Assembly (NCBI RefSeq): GCF_963169125.1
Contig: NC_084796.1
Location: 90,442,888 to 90,506,887, forward strand
Reading direction: 5' to 3'
Length of the DNA: 64,000 nt
Origin: Humulus lupulus
Taxonomy: Eukaryota > Streptophyta > Magnoliopsida > Rosales > Cannabaceae
The notes below the pieces were generated by a model that was given only the letters and a program-made list of their open reading frames with translations, was not told where the DNA came from and did no database searches. Of this stretch, positions 21,461 through 32,824 are shown one piece after another. The first letter of the stretch is position 1, and the number at the start of each line of letters is the position of its first letter. A program made the position numbers and the translations under genes.

Positions 21461-22815
21461 ATGGAGCAGGAACCAAGAAGATCTGAAAGACTAAATGGCC
21501 AGGGAAGAGGCCGAGGAAGGGGAAAGGGGCGAGGAAAAAGAGTAGCCGCCACCCCCATATATGAAGAATTTTTAGTAGCCCGGGGAGTGCCAGAAGCACC
21601 CAATGTAGTGGAAGAACCGGTAGCTACTGCTACTCGAGAAAGTTTGGAAAGTGAGAATGCCCAGCTTAGGGCAGAGCTAAGGAGAAGGGAAGAAGAGTTC
21701 CAAATAAACTCAGGGCAACAACAAGTGGTGCAACAAGTCATTCCTCTAGCACAATTACTACAGTTGGTAGAACCTCGCTATGAGGCAGTGTATGAACGCT
21801 TTAGAAAGAAGCAATTGCCAAACCTTGACAGCGGATCTGACCCAATAGAAGTAGAAGAATGGCTTCGATCGGTGGAGTCCATATTAGAACACATGCGGCT
21901 GGAAAATGAAGATTGAGTCTCCTGCGCTTCAAGCTTGCTAAAGAAAGACGCCCGCATCTGGTGGGATATAGTGAAGAAGACTGGATATGTGAACATTATG
22001 ACATAGGATGAGTTTATCCAAGTGTTCAACAAGAAGTATTACAGTCTTGCGATTCTAGCAACAAGGGTGGACAAATTAATTGCTCTTACTCAAGAGAATT
22101 TGACTATGACAGAGTATGCCAGAAAATTTGATAGGCTGGCTAAGTTCAGGGCGGACATGGTACCCACCGAGAAGCTAAGAATTCAAATATTCGTGAAAGG
22201 ACTGAAACCTATGATAGTCCGTGATGTAAAGTTGATTCGGGGAATAACCACATATGAAAAACAGTAGAGGTAGCCTTGGAAGCTGAGCAGGCAGAAGAAA
22301 GGATTTGGAAGGAAGGCGCAACTGGAAGGGACGCCAAAAAGAACAACAATGAACAGAATGACCAAAAACGAAAACATGACGGTGGTCAAAATCAAAAAGC
22401 CGACAAGAAGAACAAGACTGTATCAGAAAGTAACAGGAATAAGAAGCCCTATGTGGAATATCCCTAGTGCCCTATCTGCAAGAGAAAACATTGAGGAGAA
22501 TGTCGATATAAGACGAATGGTTGTTTCAATTGTGGAGAAGAAGGGCACATTAAAAAGGACTACCCAAAATTGAAGGACCAAAAGAAAGATAACAAGCTTC
22601 TGCCAACCAAACCTTTTGCTCTTACTAGAGGTGAAGCATAAACTAGTAATACAGTGGTAACATGTCAGGTCACTATCTATGGTAAACTATGCAATGTTTT
22701 ATTCGATTAAGGAGCTACTCAATCTTTTTTCTCTATGAATATGATTGATAACTTAGATATACCATGCGAACTTTTTAGAGATAAGTTTGTCACAGAGTTA
22801 CCGTCGGGGGAAAGA
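21461..22815 (+). pseudogene. gag: Gag and start of protease of element C (broken)
   Basis: The chosen start is ATG 21461 (MEQEPRRSERLNG), followed by an R/G-rich segment (GRGRGRGKGRGKR) and a coiled-coil stretch (SENAQLRAELRRREEEF). The capsid-like core has EVEEWLRSVESILEHM, then, after a stop at 21914-21916, WWDIVKKTGY, FNKKYYSLA and FVKGLKPMIVRDV. A basic linker leads to two zinc knuckles (CPICKRKH then CFNCGEEGHIKKDY, the last Cys changed to Tyr) at about 22467-22560. The protease begins with LFD-stop-GAT near 22700, the active-site serine codon being a stop, and continues to ELPSGERIW at about 22815, where the deletion to the 3' LTR occurs. Long LTRs and this gag type fit chromovirus-like Gypsy elements. 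Confidence 0.82.
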
Positions 22816-22826
22816 ATATGGTGTAG

Positions 22827-24326
22827 GCGCACGAACGAAACCACAGACCTTCAAGATTATGGTGTAGGCGATATCTCGCCAATAGGGGGCGATATATTGG
22901 CTCCATTGACAATTTTTTTGAATTTTCATGGAATTCGAAACTAGAAACAGCTCTCAACAACTTTGACTTGTTCCTAAACATTTTTGACCGAGTTCTGGGC
23001 ATCTATTGAGCGAAAAATGTATTTTTAATCATTTATTTATTCATTTTAAAAGGAGTTAGTTTCTCTCCTTGAACTCTATAAGTAGGACCCTTCACTCAAC
23101 CATTTTTCATCATCTTTCAAGCATAGTTCAAAGCCTCCAAGATGATAAGTTCATTCTAGAGAGAAACACTAGGGTTTTGGGATTTAAAAGATTTCCAATC
23201 TAAGCTTTTATAAACACTTGGGAAGTAAGATAGAGTGATTTTTCGGTATTGAGGTGCAGATTGAAGTTCTAATCTATCCAAGGTATTCTTTATCCACAAG
23301 TTTAGTTCATTATAGTGCCTCTTATTCTTTTCATTTTCTTCATTGCCTAACTCGTTATAATGACTTTTGGTTAGGTGATCAATTTCTTTGAAACTTAAGG
23401 TTTTTGGTAAGTCTTTCTTCCAATGGTTTAGATCTTCTATTCATCTTCTTTTCTCTAGAGGACTTATGGTTTCTTTATGTTTGCTTTTAGGAGTTTCCAA
23501 TCCCGCTCTTGTCTCCAATATTCCGGTGTTTGGTAAGGAAAATTAGGTAGTTTAGTTTATGATCTAGTTTATGTTTTGTATGACCTAACATTTCAGGTAC
23601 AATAAAGGCGTAAGTGTGTCTAGACCTAAGGTGTCCAATGATGTATGACATGCTTATATCCAGTAGGCTCGGTTGCCAAAATTTTATGACAGACCTAAGT
23701 TGATGTCTGGTGTATGACGAACTTATGTCCGAGGCTTCATTGCCACCCCTGTATAAGCACTTGTTTTTTTTATTATATCTGACTTGTTATTATGATCTAT
23801 GTCCTATAGTTACGATTTTGACTTATGACCTATGACTTATGACTATGGTTATGACTTAAATTATTATTTGTGATTATGACTTAGGCTATGATATAACCTA
23901 TGGTTTTGTGATGTGATATGATTAGTATAAATAAGTTTTGTTATGACTCTTGTGTAATTTAGGATATGTTGATTAAATGATTATATGACTAAATCTTGTT
24001 TGTATTTTTCTTACTGGGCTTAGAAGCTCACCCCTTATGATGTTATTATTACAGACAATTAAAGATAGAATGCTGGTGGAGAGTAGGACCTAGGAGCTTC
24101 ATGATGTACTCGTGGGGACCATATAGTCGAGGAAGATCGATCGGGCCTATTTATTTATTTTTATTTAAATTTTGCTCATTTTAATATGTTAAAGACAATT
24201 AGTTTATTTTTGTAAAATCATGGATCCGTATATTTATTTTCAAGTTTTATTCAATAAAAGAACAATATTTATGATTATGATTCAACGGTGTATTCTCGAT
24301 AATTTATAAGAAATTAGGGCCTTACT
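22827..24326 (+). repeat. 3' LTR of element C, 5'-truncated
   Basis: Corresponds to 18779-20306 of the 5' LTR; the first 490 or so bases (most of U3) are missing together with pol. There is also a loss of about 35 bases near 24150 relative to the 5' copy. It ends cttact and is followed by the GTATA duplication. Confidence 0.9.
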
Positions 24327-24331
24327 GTATA

Positions 24332-25637
24332 ACATTGTATGAATTGTTAGTGTTTGAATTTGATTAGTAATATGACATTGTGATTACTCTGGGAAGTTTC
24401 TAAGTGTTATTTGCAGTGTTTTAAATTCTTGGGATAGGTAAGAATATAGTTGTTATGCTTCCGAAATTTTAGTAGAGTTAGGAGAAATTTTAGTATTGTT
24501 AGGATAAATCATTATAAAATTAGTTAATAATATATAATTATTTAATTTTGAGTTTTTCATTTGTAATAATTAAATTAGGAAATATATTTAGAATTAAATT
24601 AGGATATTAAAAATAGAAAATGATGAATAAGTGTAATATTTAATTAAAATTAAATTAAATTTAGTGATATTAAAAATAATTAATTTGATACTTATATATG
24701 TATATATTTAATTAGTAATATAACAAATTAATATAAACTTAACAAATAATAAATAATTTTTTTTAAAATAATTTAAAAAAACGATTATTCATAAATTCAA
24801 CATTAATTTGAAAGAAAAAAAAATTATTATCTATAATTAATTTTAATTATATTTAATCAAACAATAGTTAAAATAGAAATTAATAATAATCATCACTATA
24901 ATAACATTCTTAATAAATGCAGCTATAATTATTAAAGAACATTTAATCTTAAACATTACAAAATAAGACCTTGTAAAACATCATATGTATGATATGATGG
25001 ATATTATCACATAGTGATAATTGTTATTATTTCTAATAACAAAAAGTCATAGACATACATCTACTGGATGCTTAGAGGATAGTAATTCGAGTCAATGTAT
25101 TCATCTAGTATTACTCAATTTTTCAAGATATTTATTCAAATATCTTGAGAAAATGGGTAGAAGTAGATGTGTGCATACTATCTCTTAGGGATACACTAGG
25201 TCGGAATAGAGTAGGTTGATGTTTGGAATAAAATAATTAAATAATAAAATATTAATGTAATAATTAATAAGATAACTAAATAATAACATATTGATTTAGT
25301 AATTAATAAGATAATTGAATAATAATAATTATAATATGAATTTTTACAATAATCTTAGTAATATAACAAAGTAATAATAAACATAACAAATAATAAATAT
25401 ATATTTTTTTAAATAATTTCAAAAAACAAAGATTGATCAAAAATTTAACATTGATTTGAAAGAAGAAAAAATAAGTTTGAAAATTTTAAAAATAACTAAT
25501 TATGAAAAATCTTGACAAATTTCAAAATTAAAAAAGGAAATAATTACCTATAACTCATTTCAATTATATTTCATTAAAAATTAATTAAAATAAAAATTAA
25601 TAAGAAACATAACTATATTAAAATTCTTAATAGATGT
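24332..25637. other. AT-rich noncoding interior of CACTA E
   Basis: No coding frame. It contains an internal duplication: 24700-24960 resembles 25340-25630, and a related copy lies at 33400-33860 beyond element D. A perfect 11 bp stem (25123-25133 with 25138-25148, core TCAAGATATTT) forms a tight hairpin, and AGACATACATCTACT near 25051 recurs inverted near 25162. The segment is probably intron or 5' leader of the transposase gene. Confidence 0.5.
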
Positions 25638-26299
25638 TATGTTGTTGACCGCCTTTTTCACTGCCAACTTAATCTGAGAAATTAAAAGACAAACAAGAAA
25701 ATACAAGATTTTCCGTGGTTCAGGTTATGAAAGAACCCTAGTCCACAAGTCTCTATTGTTCAGTGAGCTTGAAGCTTATGATAGCAAGCTTCATTGGTGA
25801 TTCTCACGCAGCGTATATATTGCACTGAGTATAGAGTTTCTCTCTCTAAAAAACCTCACCCTTTACAAGGGGACACCCCAGCCCTATTTATAGAGGTTAG
25901 GATCCATAATTCTCATCATCTTTCATTAATATCAGGGCATTAATGTTAAATTAATACACAAAGGGTTGTGTTACAATAAAGACTATGGCCCACGCGGATT
26001 CTACGGGGCCCGTTGAAAAAAGCCACACACCAAATTTACAGGGAACACACCTGCGACTGTCAGGGTGCGGCGCGCGTTTGTTCATGTTAGGCGGCGTTGT
26101 GGGAAATGCAGATTATGGAGTGTACGAACTGGACACCACTTATTGGGGCCCAAACCTTTAGTGATCGACACCTGATAGTACTCCTATGATAGAGGAACTG
26201 AATCCTGGACTAGGAGAATGGCCAAGTTGGAAGGGCCCCTCGGGGTGTAACATCATTTGGAGACATCTTCTCCTCGAGGCAAGACCTCGGGTCATGCCC

Positions 26300-28963
26300 T
26301 GTAATACCCCAAATTTCCTAATAAGGTTTAGGACCTTGATTAGGAGGCCGGGAGGGCCATAATTGATTTATTATGCTATTTAATGATAATATGAATGTTT
26401 AGATGTGTTAAATATGCATGTGAACCCATTTGTGATTAATTGGGTGATTTCCATATTTTGGCCATTTCGGGCATTTTTGGCATATATGTGAAATGGGCAT
26501 GGTGCTTTGTTATTATTTGGTTATGCCAGGGTTACCCAGTACAAGACGATCCTAGGAGGTAAGCTAGTGGGAAAGTCACAACAGGATTTAATCTTGACTT
26601 GGAGTAAGTCAAGGGGTATTTAGAGCATTACCGGGTTATTGGGTAATGGGAATTAATATTGGGTGATAAATTAGGAGTTAGTAAGATCAGGGGGAAATTC
26701 TAGAAGTTTCGACTATAATATCCCCGGGGGTGTTTTCGGGACCCCGAGCACTAGGTTTTATTGGAAGCTACTTAAGCTTGAAGTAACCTTTTAAGGAATA
26801 AAAATAACGTTCTGTACATTCTCTCTCCCTAAAAGTTCCCTTTTCGTCTCCCGATTGCGTTTTCGAAGGTATCTTGAGTTCTAGGACTCGGATTCAAATG
26901 AGGATCGAGGCATAGCAATTCTAAGGAAAATTTGAAGCTTATTAGCCTGAGGATTTAGTTGAAAACAACTCAATCGGAGGTAATTCAAGTTTTAAGTTTT
27001 AAGTTTTTAAAAGTTTTAAGCTTGAATTGGACTTTGTGAATCGTTGAGTTTTTAGTTCATTTGAGCCTTAGGTTTTGGTGGTTTTGGACCATTTGGTAGT
27101 TTGGGAACTTTGATTTGATGATTTGGGAATGCTTAGACATGTTTTTGGGAGGTTTTAAAAGGTTAAAAATGAAGAAAAATGGCTGCCCTGAAGTTGGGCC
27201 GCGGCCCTTGGTGTTGGGCACCGCGACGCTTGCTTCAGGTTGTGCTGGGGGTCGTAGCTCAGGCAGGCTTTTAAGCCCGTTTGCGTGTTTTGACCCCGGG
27301 AACATGGTTTTAAGCCTCGAGATCATTCTTACTACCCGGATTAGTGAGGATTGATGTCTTGAGGGCTAAGTTTTGATTCAAGGATTGGTTTTAGAACTTG
27401 AACTCATTGGATCACCATTTGTGGTTGTGACTAGGTTATCACTAGAGGCTTGGAATTGAGATCGTTCTTGTGGCTCGTTTGTTGGTAACCTGTGCTTGGA
27501 CCGAAGGTAAGAAAACTCCACCCCATGTGTGGCATGCATGGCTATTTATGATGCATGTTGGATGTTTAAATGTAAACATTGATAGCATAATGAATGCTTA
27601 GCAATCTTGCTCATTTGCATATGATTATTATTGAGGCATGCTGGATGATTAAGTGTGATGCATGTGATGCACGAGAAACATGTGATTAGGGCATGCCATG
27701 AATGATGAATATGAGATTGGTCAGAGCTTGAGTCTCTGTGTTTGTGCATGATCATTATAATGCTAGCAACTATTAAGTAAGCACGTTGAATGCCCATCTT
27801 TGAATATTCGACATATGAGATATGTTTGGTAGCAATGCTTACTTGTGCGTGGTACTGACTCATTAGTCAGAATTGGCAAAGGTGTTAGTATCAACTATGA
27901 GGCTGTGACTCATTAGTCAGGTTCAGCAGTGGTACTGGGCACTGGTCACACGGTGCTGACTCATAAGTCAGGACGACCTTAGCGTGTTCAACGCAAGCCA
28001 ATAAAGATTAGATCTAATCAACATCTGCATTGAATGACTCACATGAGCATTAATGCCGGACCGACCTCAAGTTTGATGAATATTAATAAGCGCTTGTCTA
28101 GCCAAAGGCTAGAAATCTAGAGCCAGAGCCAGAAAAGGCTAAGGTGACCCACAGGTCACATGGCTAGGAGGGTATGGGACCACTAGAGCGTGGCTCATTA
28201 GTCACCTATCCAGAGCGTGGCTCATTAGTCACCTATCCAGAGCGTGGTTCATTAGTCACCTATCTAGAGCGTGGCTCATTAGTCACCTATCCAGAGCGTG
28301 GCTCATTAGTCACCTATCCAGAGCGTGGCTCATTAGTCACCTATCCCGAGCGTGGCTCATTAGTAACCTATCCCGAGTGTGGCTCATTAGTCACCTAACC
28401 AGAGCATGACTCATCAGTCACCTGTCCAGACTATGACTCATTAGTCACCTCTTCACCTGATGGCTAGTGGCTTAATGATCAGTCACTCATCTTTTTAGAG
28501 CTATAATCTCTGTGTGATATAATGACATCATCTAATATTATTTTCATGAGCATATTCATGTTTTCTTGCTGAGCTTCGGCTCACGGGTGCTTTTTGGTGC
28601 AGGTAAAGGCAAAAGAAAGCTGGACCATCCTTATATTGGAGAGCTTAGGTGATGATGTGTACATATGCAGCTGCTCGACCAATACATTGCCGAGGTTTGA
28701 AAGAGGAACTAGGGTTGAACCCTGTTTTGCCGCTTAGAATGGCCTGTTGTAAATACTTTCTTGTAATAGACCTTTAAATTATATTTTTGGGATCCCAATG
28801 TATATATTAAATGTTCTAATGAAACGTTATATCTTAACCAAAATTTTAATCCCTAAACCGCTAATCATACTTAGTTACACATTTATGGCCAAATGACTCG
28901 ATTAGCGAGTTTAGCACTGTTTGCAATGTGCACTGTAATGGTCCCTGGGGTTGGGGCGTTACA
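26300..28963 (+). repeat. Gypsy-type solo LTR, 2,664 bp
   Basis: Begins TGTAATACCCCAAATTTCC and ends GGGGCGTTACA, flanked by perfect TGCCC duplications (26295-26299 and 28964-28968), with no internal region or partner. Start, end and the cggctcacgggtgct box near 28578 show it belongs to the same broad group of long Gypsy LTRs as F and the solo at 40207. It is inserted in the 3' LTR of D. Confidence 0.93.
28180..28440 (+). repeat. 27 bp minisatellite inside the solo LTR
   Basis: About nine to ten head-to-tail copies of a 27 bp unit containing gtggctcattagtcacctat, degenerating at the end to versions with tgactcattagtcacc. Looser relatives (tgactcattagtcag) occur at about 27855, 27908 and 27958. 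Because 27 is divisible by three it produces a spurious repetitive peptide frame; there is no gene. Confidence 0.92.
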
Positions 28964-29543
28964 TGCCCTCACGTGGTTATTTATACTTCGGAGACCGACT
29001 TGAAATGTGGTCTCAACGGAAGACATCCTCGTATGAGAGAAGACCTCGGGGCATAATCTCACCTTAAGGCATTCTTAACTCGACCGAACTAGATTACATC
29101 AATGAACTCACATCTCGAGGACTCCATGGCCTGGCCCTCATCCTCGGACATGTGTCAGAAGGTCAAAACACGTACAACATTTTCCCCCCAAGTCTTCATT
29201 CATCCTCGGACAGTGGAGACTTAGATTGACGAGAAATCTAGAAAGGTCTTCAGGAGGTGACGTTTGAGCTTCCTCTGACTTCTCTGAAAAGTTCGTACCA
29301 TGTGTTGACTCCCTATTGTTGGGCCCATCAATTCATGCAATTAATGATAAGTCCATTACACTACCCAAAACTTCGACTCCGAACTCTGGGCGTCTTTTTG
29401 ATCCATACCCAAGACGTCATTTTCCAAGGCCAGTGATAACAACTCGTGCCTTTTTAGAATATGGTCGTTGGATCATTCTCGAGTGCTTACGTCATAGGTA
29501 ATTTGGCAGTCGGGGTGTAGCTGCTTCCCTTCCATGTCTTGAG

Positions 29544-29550
29544 TATAAAA
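29544..29550 (+). promoter_or_regulatory. TATA box of the antisense gene of D
   Basis: TATAAAA lies about 115 bases before the ATG at 29663, with a C/T-rich leader between. It is about 365 bp inside the polypurine tract and directed away from the 3' LTR of D, the same arrangement as in element A. Confidence 0.55.
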
Positions 29551-29662
29551 CTTGATAGTGTCCTCTCAGCAAACACACTTATCATTCGAAATTTGAAAAC
29601 CCAACACACTATCTTCTTCCCTAATCTTCCCAGTTATTCGACCGTTCCATAATTTCTTCTGC

Positions 29663-30960
29663 ATGTCGGGACGATTGGCAAGAGTCATCGTACATTTGGG
29701 CGGACGGCAAGTAATTCTTCAGAGTTAGAACCCGCTTCAGCACTTACTGTCACTATATCTCAAGTAAGCATTTCCTAGTTTCATGTTTTTGTTGGGTTTA
29801 CTTTCGGTAGTTTTAGATGCATGCTTAGGAACGGGCTCCATGTGATACTCTGGGGGTAGTTTTGAACTTCTACCAGTCTTTTAAGACACATTTTGGCATT
29901 AGGAGTGGTCAAAATGGCCTATTTCCCATCTTGGGTAGCTTTTGCCTTTCTGGACACTCGAACAGAATCTAGAAAATCCCCAGATTTCGGCAGTGTTCAT
30001 AATCTCTCGTGTTGTTCTTCGATGCTGAATTTTTGGCCCCGAGGACATCCCATGCCTTTAAAGACTCTTTCTTCTCCTCTCCAAGTAGTAGTCTTAGGGA
30101 ATCTTACTTTGGATGATCTTTCTTCCAGACAAGGTGCTAACTGCTTGGTTTGTTGTTTTAGGTGTCCGAGGAGCTTCACCAATTACACCAACAAGGATTT
30201 TATGCCTTTGATGCCGAGATCCTCCAATTGGCCCGACAAGCGGGGCAACACCTCGAGAAGGGGAAACAAGTAACTAGTAGCAATGAAGCCCTCATAGTAC
30301 GAGAGGCCTCTTACCCGGTGGTGACAAGGCCTCTTGGAGATAGCCTCTCGGAGGAAGAGGCCAATGCAGGTCCGTCGCCATCGGACAACACCTACCCTGC
30401 CATGGGATTTGAGGCAGAGGACATCCACAACAAGCTACGTCACTAAGGTGCCCTGGAGAAGATTCTCGACCACTACGGGGTGGATGCCAGTGAGATGCTA
30501 GTGCGTCTGTCCCAGGAGGACAAGTGGGCGCACGAGAGCATTCACTGGCTCGAACCCTAGAGTGCCTCCCATCTCCAGGCTGGTGCAACCCTACCCTTGC
30601 ACCAGTACTATGTCGACTTCCTCAAGTTCATCGACATAGCCCCCTTCTAGTTGTCCCTAAATGGATTATTGGGTACTGGCGGGACTTTACATTTTGTATA
30701 GAAGGCAAAACTGGCCCACCCCATCTCCCGCCGAAATATTGTACATCTACAGCTTTCTACAGTGTCCAAAGAAGAGGGAAATAGGTGGGTACTACACCCT
30801 GATGAAGCACACGGTCCCAAGGAGAGGCTACAAAGCTCCAAGTGGCAACCAGAATCATGCTCGGAACTAAAAGGACCAATTCTTTTGGGTGAATGGGTTC
30901 TCGACGAGAACAAATCCCACCATACTCCTTGACTTTGCTACAGTTGGTAAGCACCTCTGT
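29663..30960 (+). pseudogene. Antisense extra gene (aORF) of element D, homologue of that in A
   Basis: ATG 29663 opens MSGRLARVIVHLGGRQ; after a frameshift the exon ends at a donor (caa/GTAAGC, 29764). An acceptor (tgttttag, ending 30161) leads to exon 2, VSEELHQLHQQGFYAFD, then LEKILDHYGV and LPLHQYYVDFLKFIDIAPF near 30591-30648, followed in another frame by YWVLAGLYILYRRQNW and KDQFFWVNGF. These match, in order, LPLDQYFVDFLNYIELAPF, LAGLKYLFLRHEW and KDQLFMSNEF of the antisense gene in A. Stops and shifts (for example 30444-30446 and near 30560) show decay. The C-terminal acidic and coiled-coil exons seen in A are missing; the frame runs into the gag zinc-knuckle region of D at about 30960, probably a deletion point. 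Function unknown. Confidence 0.68.
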
Positions 30961-30964
30961 CCTT

Positions 30965-32742
30965 GCGTGAGGTTCTTGATCTAATCCTTGAGCTAGCGAC
31001 ATTCATTGATTTGGTGCTCTATATCATTATGGAAATGACAAAATATATCGGGATCTCGCCTTTCCCTGTCCCTCCAGATGGGTTGTTGCTTCCAGTAGTG
31101 AACATGTTGTTTCGTAGCCACAAAGAATACTGCGAGACATACTTCTCACTAGAGGTAGTTCCCTGTTCAGCCTTCGTGATTTCATTTCCCTTGGGCTTTC
31201 GGCCCTTTCCCTTCCCCCATGTCTACTACTGTCGAGGTTTCGATTGGGTACGGCTAATTGGGATGGAGTGGCAACTCCAGCACTGAATGCAGGCTGAAAA
31301 GCACTGTATCTTGTGGATGTCACTTCATATCCGTCGAAGGTGCACTGAAACCAATGGTCGACATGGCACTAGAGGCCGTGGGTTGGACTGGATTGAACTC
31401 CCCTCAAACCCAGTTCGACAGGACAGTAAGGTGGATACAAGATCCTTGAAGCGGCGGGGCCAGGTGCGGTCGGAGCAGGGAAGGTGACAGGCCCTCCAAA
31501 TGCTCCAATCTGGGCATCCTCCCAGCTAATATATTCTTGTAATCGATGAATGAAGTCATCAAGCCGTCAGCATCCTCTCCGTTGGAGGTCATCCCACAAC
31601 GATAATCCCACGCGAATGCCGGACTACAAGGCCATCAATTGCTTGCCATTGTCGACCCTCTTGGTTCTCGCTGCTTCCTCCTTGAATTTTGTTGATATAT
31701 TCCTTGAGGGTCTCAAAAGGTTCTTCCTTTACATTGGCCAATGCGATGACTTTGAAGCTCACCTTTCGAGCTCCTATAAATTGTCTTTGAAAGGAGCACG
31801 ATAGTTGGTGCAACGACTGAATGGATCCTAGTCGACACTTCTTGAGCCACTCATCTGGTGGTCCTGTTAGAGTAATCGAGAACACATGACACTTAGCCTC
31901 CTCAGAGACGCAGTGCACTGAAATCAACCTATTGAACTTTGAAAGGTGTTTAGTTGGGTCTGAGCCGCCATCATAATATGGGATGGCCGACATCTTGAAA
32001 CCCTATGGCAAAGGGGCTTCCACTATGTGAGGAGCGCACGGCTCCCCTTCTTCGTCCTCCTAGTCTGAGTCATTGCCTTGTCATCGAGCCATTCTTAGCA
32101 TGATCCTCTTCAGACTCTCGAATTCCACGTGAAGCGGGTAGCGGCCTGGGTTGAGCTCTGCGCCGAGTTATCTTTTCTTCGGGTGTTGAGATTATCTCGT
32201 AGGTCTGACAGACCTTTCTTGGTGGGTTTACGCCCGTTCATAATATTGCACCGATGAGCATTGAGGTTGTCCCGTAGGTTAGCCTAACCTCAGAACGCGC
32301 CATTATCCTCAAGATGAGCCACCTTGATTTCCCCGTCGGACTCAACATTCTCATTGCTTACCAAGATGCTGAGGTCGCGCTTCCCGCCGACAAGAAAACT
32401 TCGCATGTTGCCTCTCATCCCTTGATTCTCTGGAGATGGCGAGGTGCCTAGGGGTCCCACCTGTAGGCGCCACGTGTTCTGTAATGGCGTGCCTGGGCGA
32501 AACGCCCTGGGCTCCACAGGCACTGGTGGGCTGGCGGTGTTCTCGTGCTTCTGGGCCTGCACCCATATTAGCTGGCCACGGGACTTGATTGTCTTTAGGG
32601 TTCTGACATGCCTTCTTTGATATTGTTGCATAGGTGGGGTTCCATCCCCTACTAGGTGCTTGGGAGGCACACCAGCTAGCAGATCTCGCGCCAGCTCAGC
32701 TGGGTGCTCGGGAGGCACACCGGCTAAAGCAACAAGTGGCAT
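30965..32742 (-). pseudogene. gag: Gag of element D (broken)
   Basis: The minus-strand ATG at 32742 (MPLVALAGVPPEHP) lies about 55 bases after the primer-like block. A Pro-rich N-terminal part with a repeated GVPPxH motif is followed by the capsid-like core (31993-31600): YYDGGSDPTKHLSKFNRLIS, then CHVFSITLTGPPDEWLKK, then EEPFETLKEYINK, the order seen in Tat-type gag. A C-terminal stretch to about 30985 ends in a zinc-knuckle relic (HNDIEHQINEC followed by LKD). Several stops separate the pieces. The sequence differs clearly from gag of A/B, so D is a different Tat-like family. Confidence 0.75.
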
Positions 32743-32798
32743 TTCAACTGGTGGAATGGAGGTGCACCAACTAGATGCCTAAATGGTACTTCCTTTAA

Positions 32799-32824
32799 GC
32801 TCTCAATGAAAGCACCAAAATTTT
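32799..32824 (-). promoter_or_regulatory. Putative primer-binding region of element D
   Basis: On the minus strand the sequence directly after the LTR reads TTTTGGTGCTTTCATTGAG, the same block found after the LTRs of A and B. Confidence 0.5.

Larger units (their letters stand above)
18289..24326 (+). mobile_element. Element C: Ty3/Gypsy with internal deletion
   Basis: Starts TGTAACGTC at 18289 and ends cttact at 24326, flanked by perfect GTATA duplications (18284-18288 and 24327-24331). The 5' LTR is 2,018 bp. An initiator-Met-type primer site follows, then an unassigned ORF, a leader segment, gag with zinc knuckles and the start of protease. At about 22827 the internal region jumps directly into the 3' LTR, so RT, RNase H, integrase and the first 490 or so bases of the 3' LTR are gone. 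LTR copies look about 93-95% identical by eye, making C one of the younger insertions. Long LTRs and gag type suggest a chromovirus (Tekay/Del-like). Confidence 0.9.
25643..29179 (-). repeat. 3' LTR of element D, interrupted by a solo LTR
   Basis: On the minus strand it starts TGTTGTACG just after a TTGGGGGGAAAA tract and ends GCGGTCAACA. Without the nested solo LTR and its duplication it is about 870 bp. A TATAAATAG box (complement of 25884-25892) is conserved in the other LTR (33063-33071). The part 25643-26170 matches 32823-33340. Confidence 0.85.

Noticed and set aside
28174..28398. Open frame encoding a nine-residue repeat (ERGSLVTYP)
   Set aside because: It is produced by the 27 bp minisatellite inside a solo LTR, whose unit length is divisible by three. 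No start context, no homologue, no conserved codon bias.
28180..28440. CRISPR-like regular repeats
   Set aside because: Units are directly head to tail without unique spacers, and the setting is a plant LTR.
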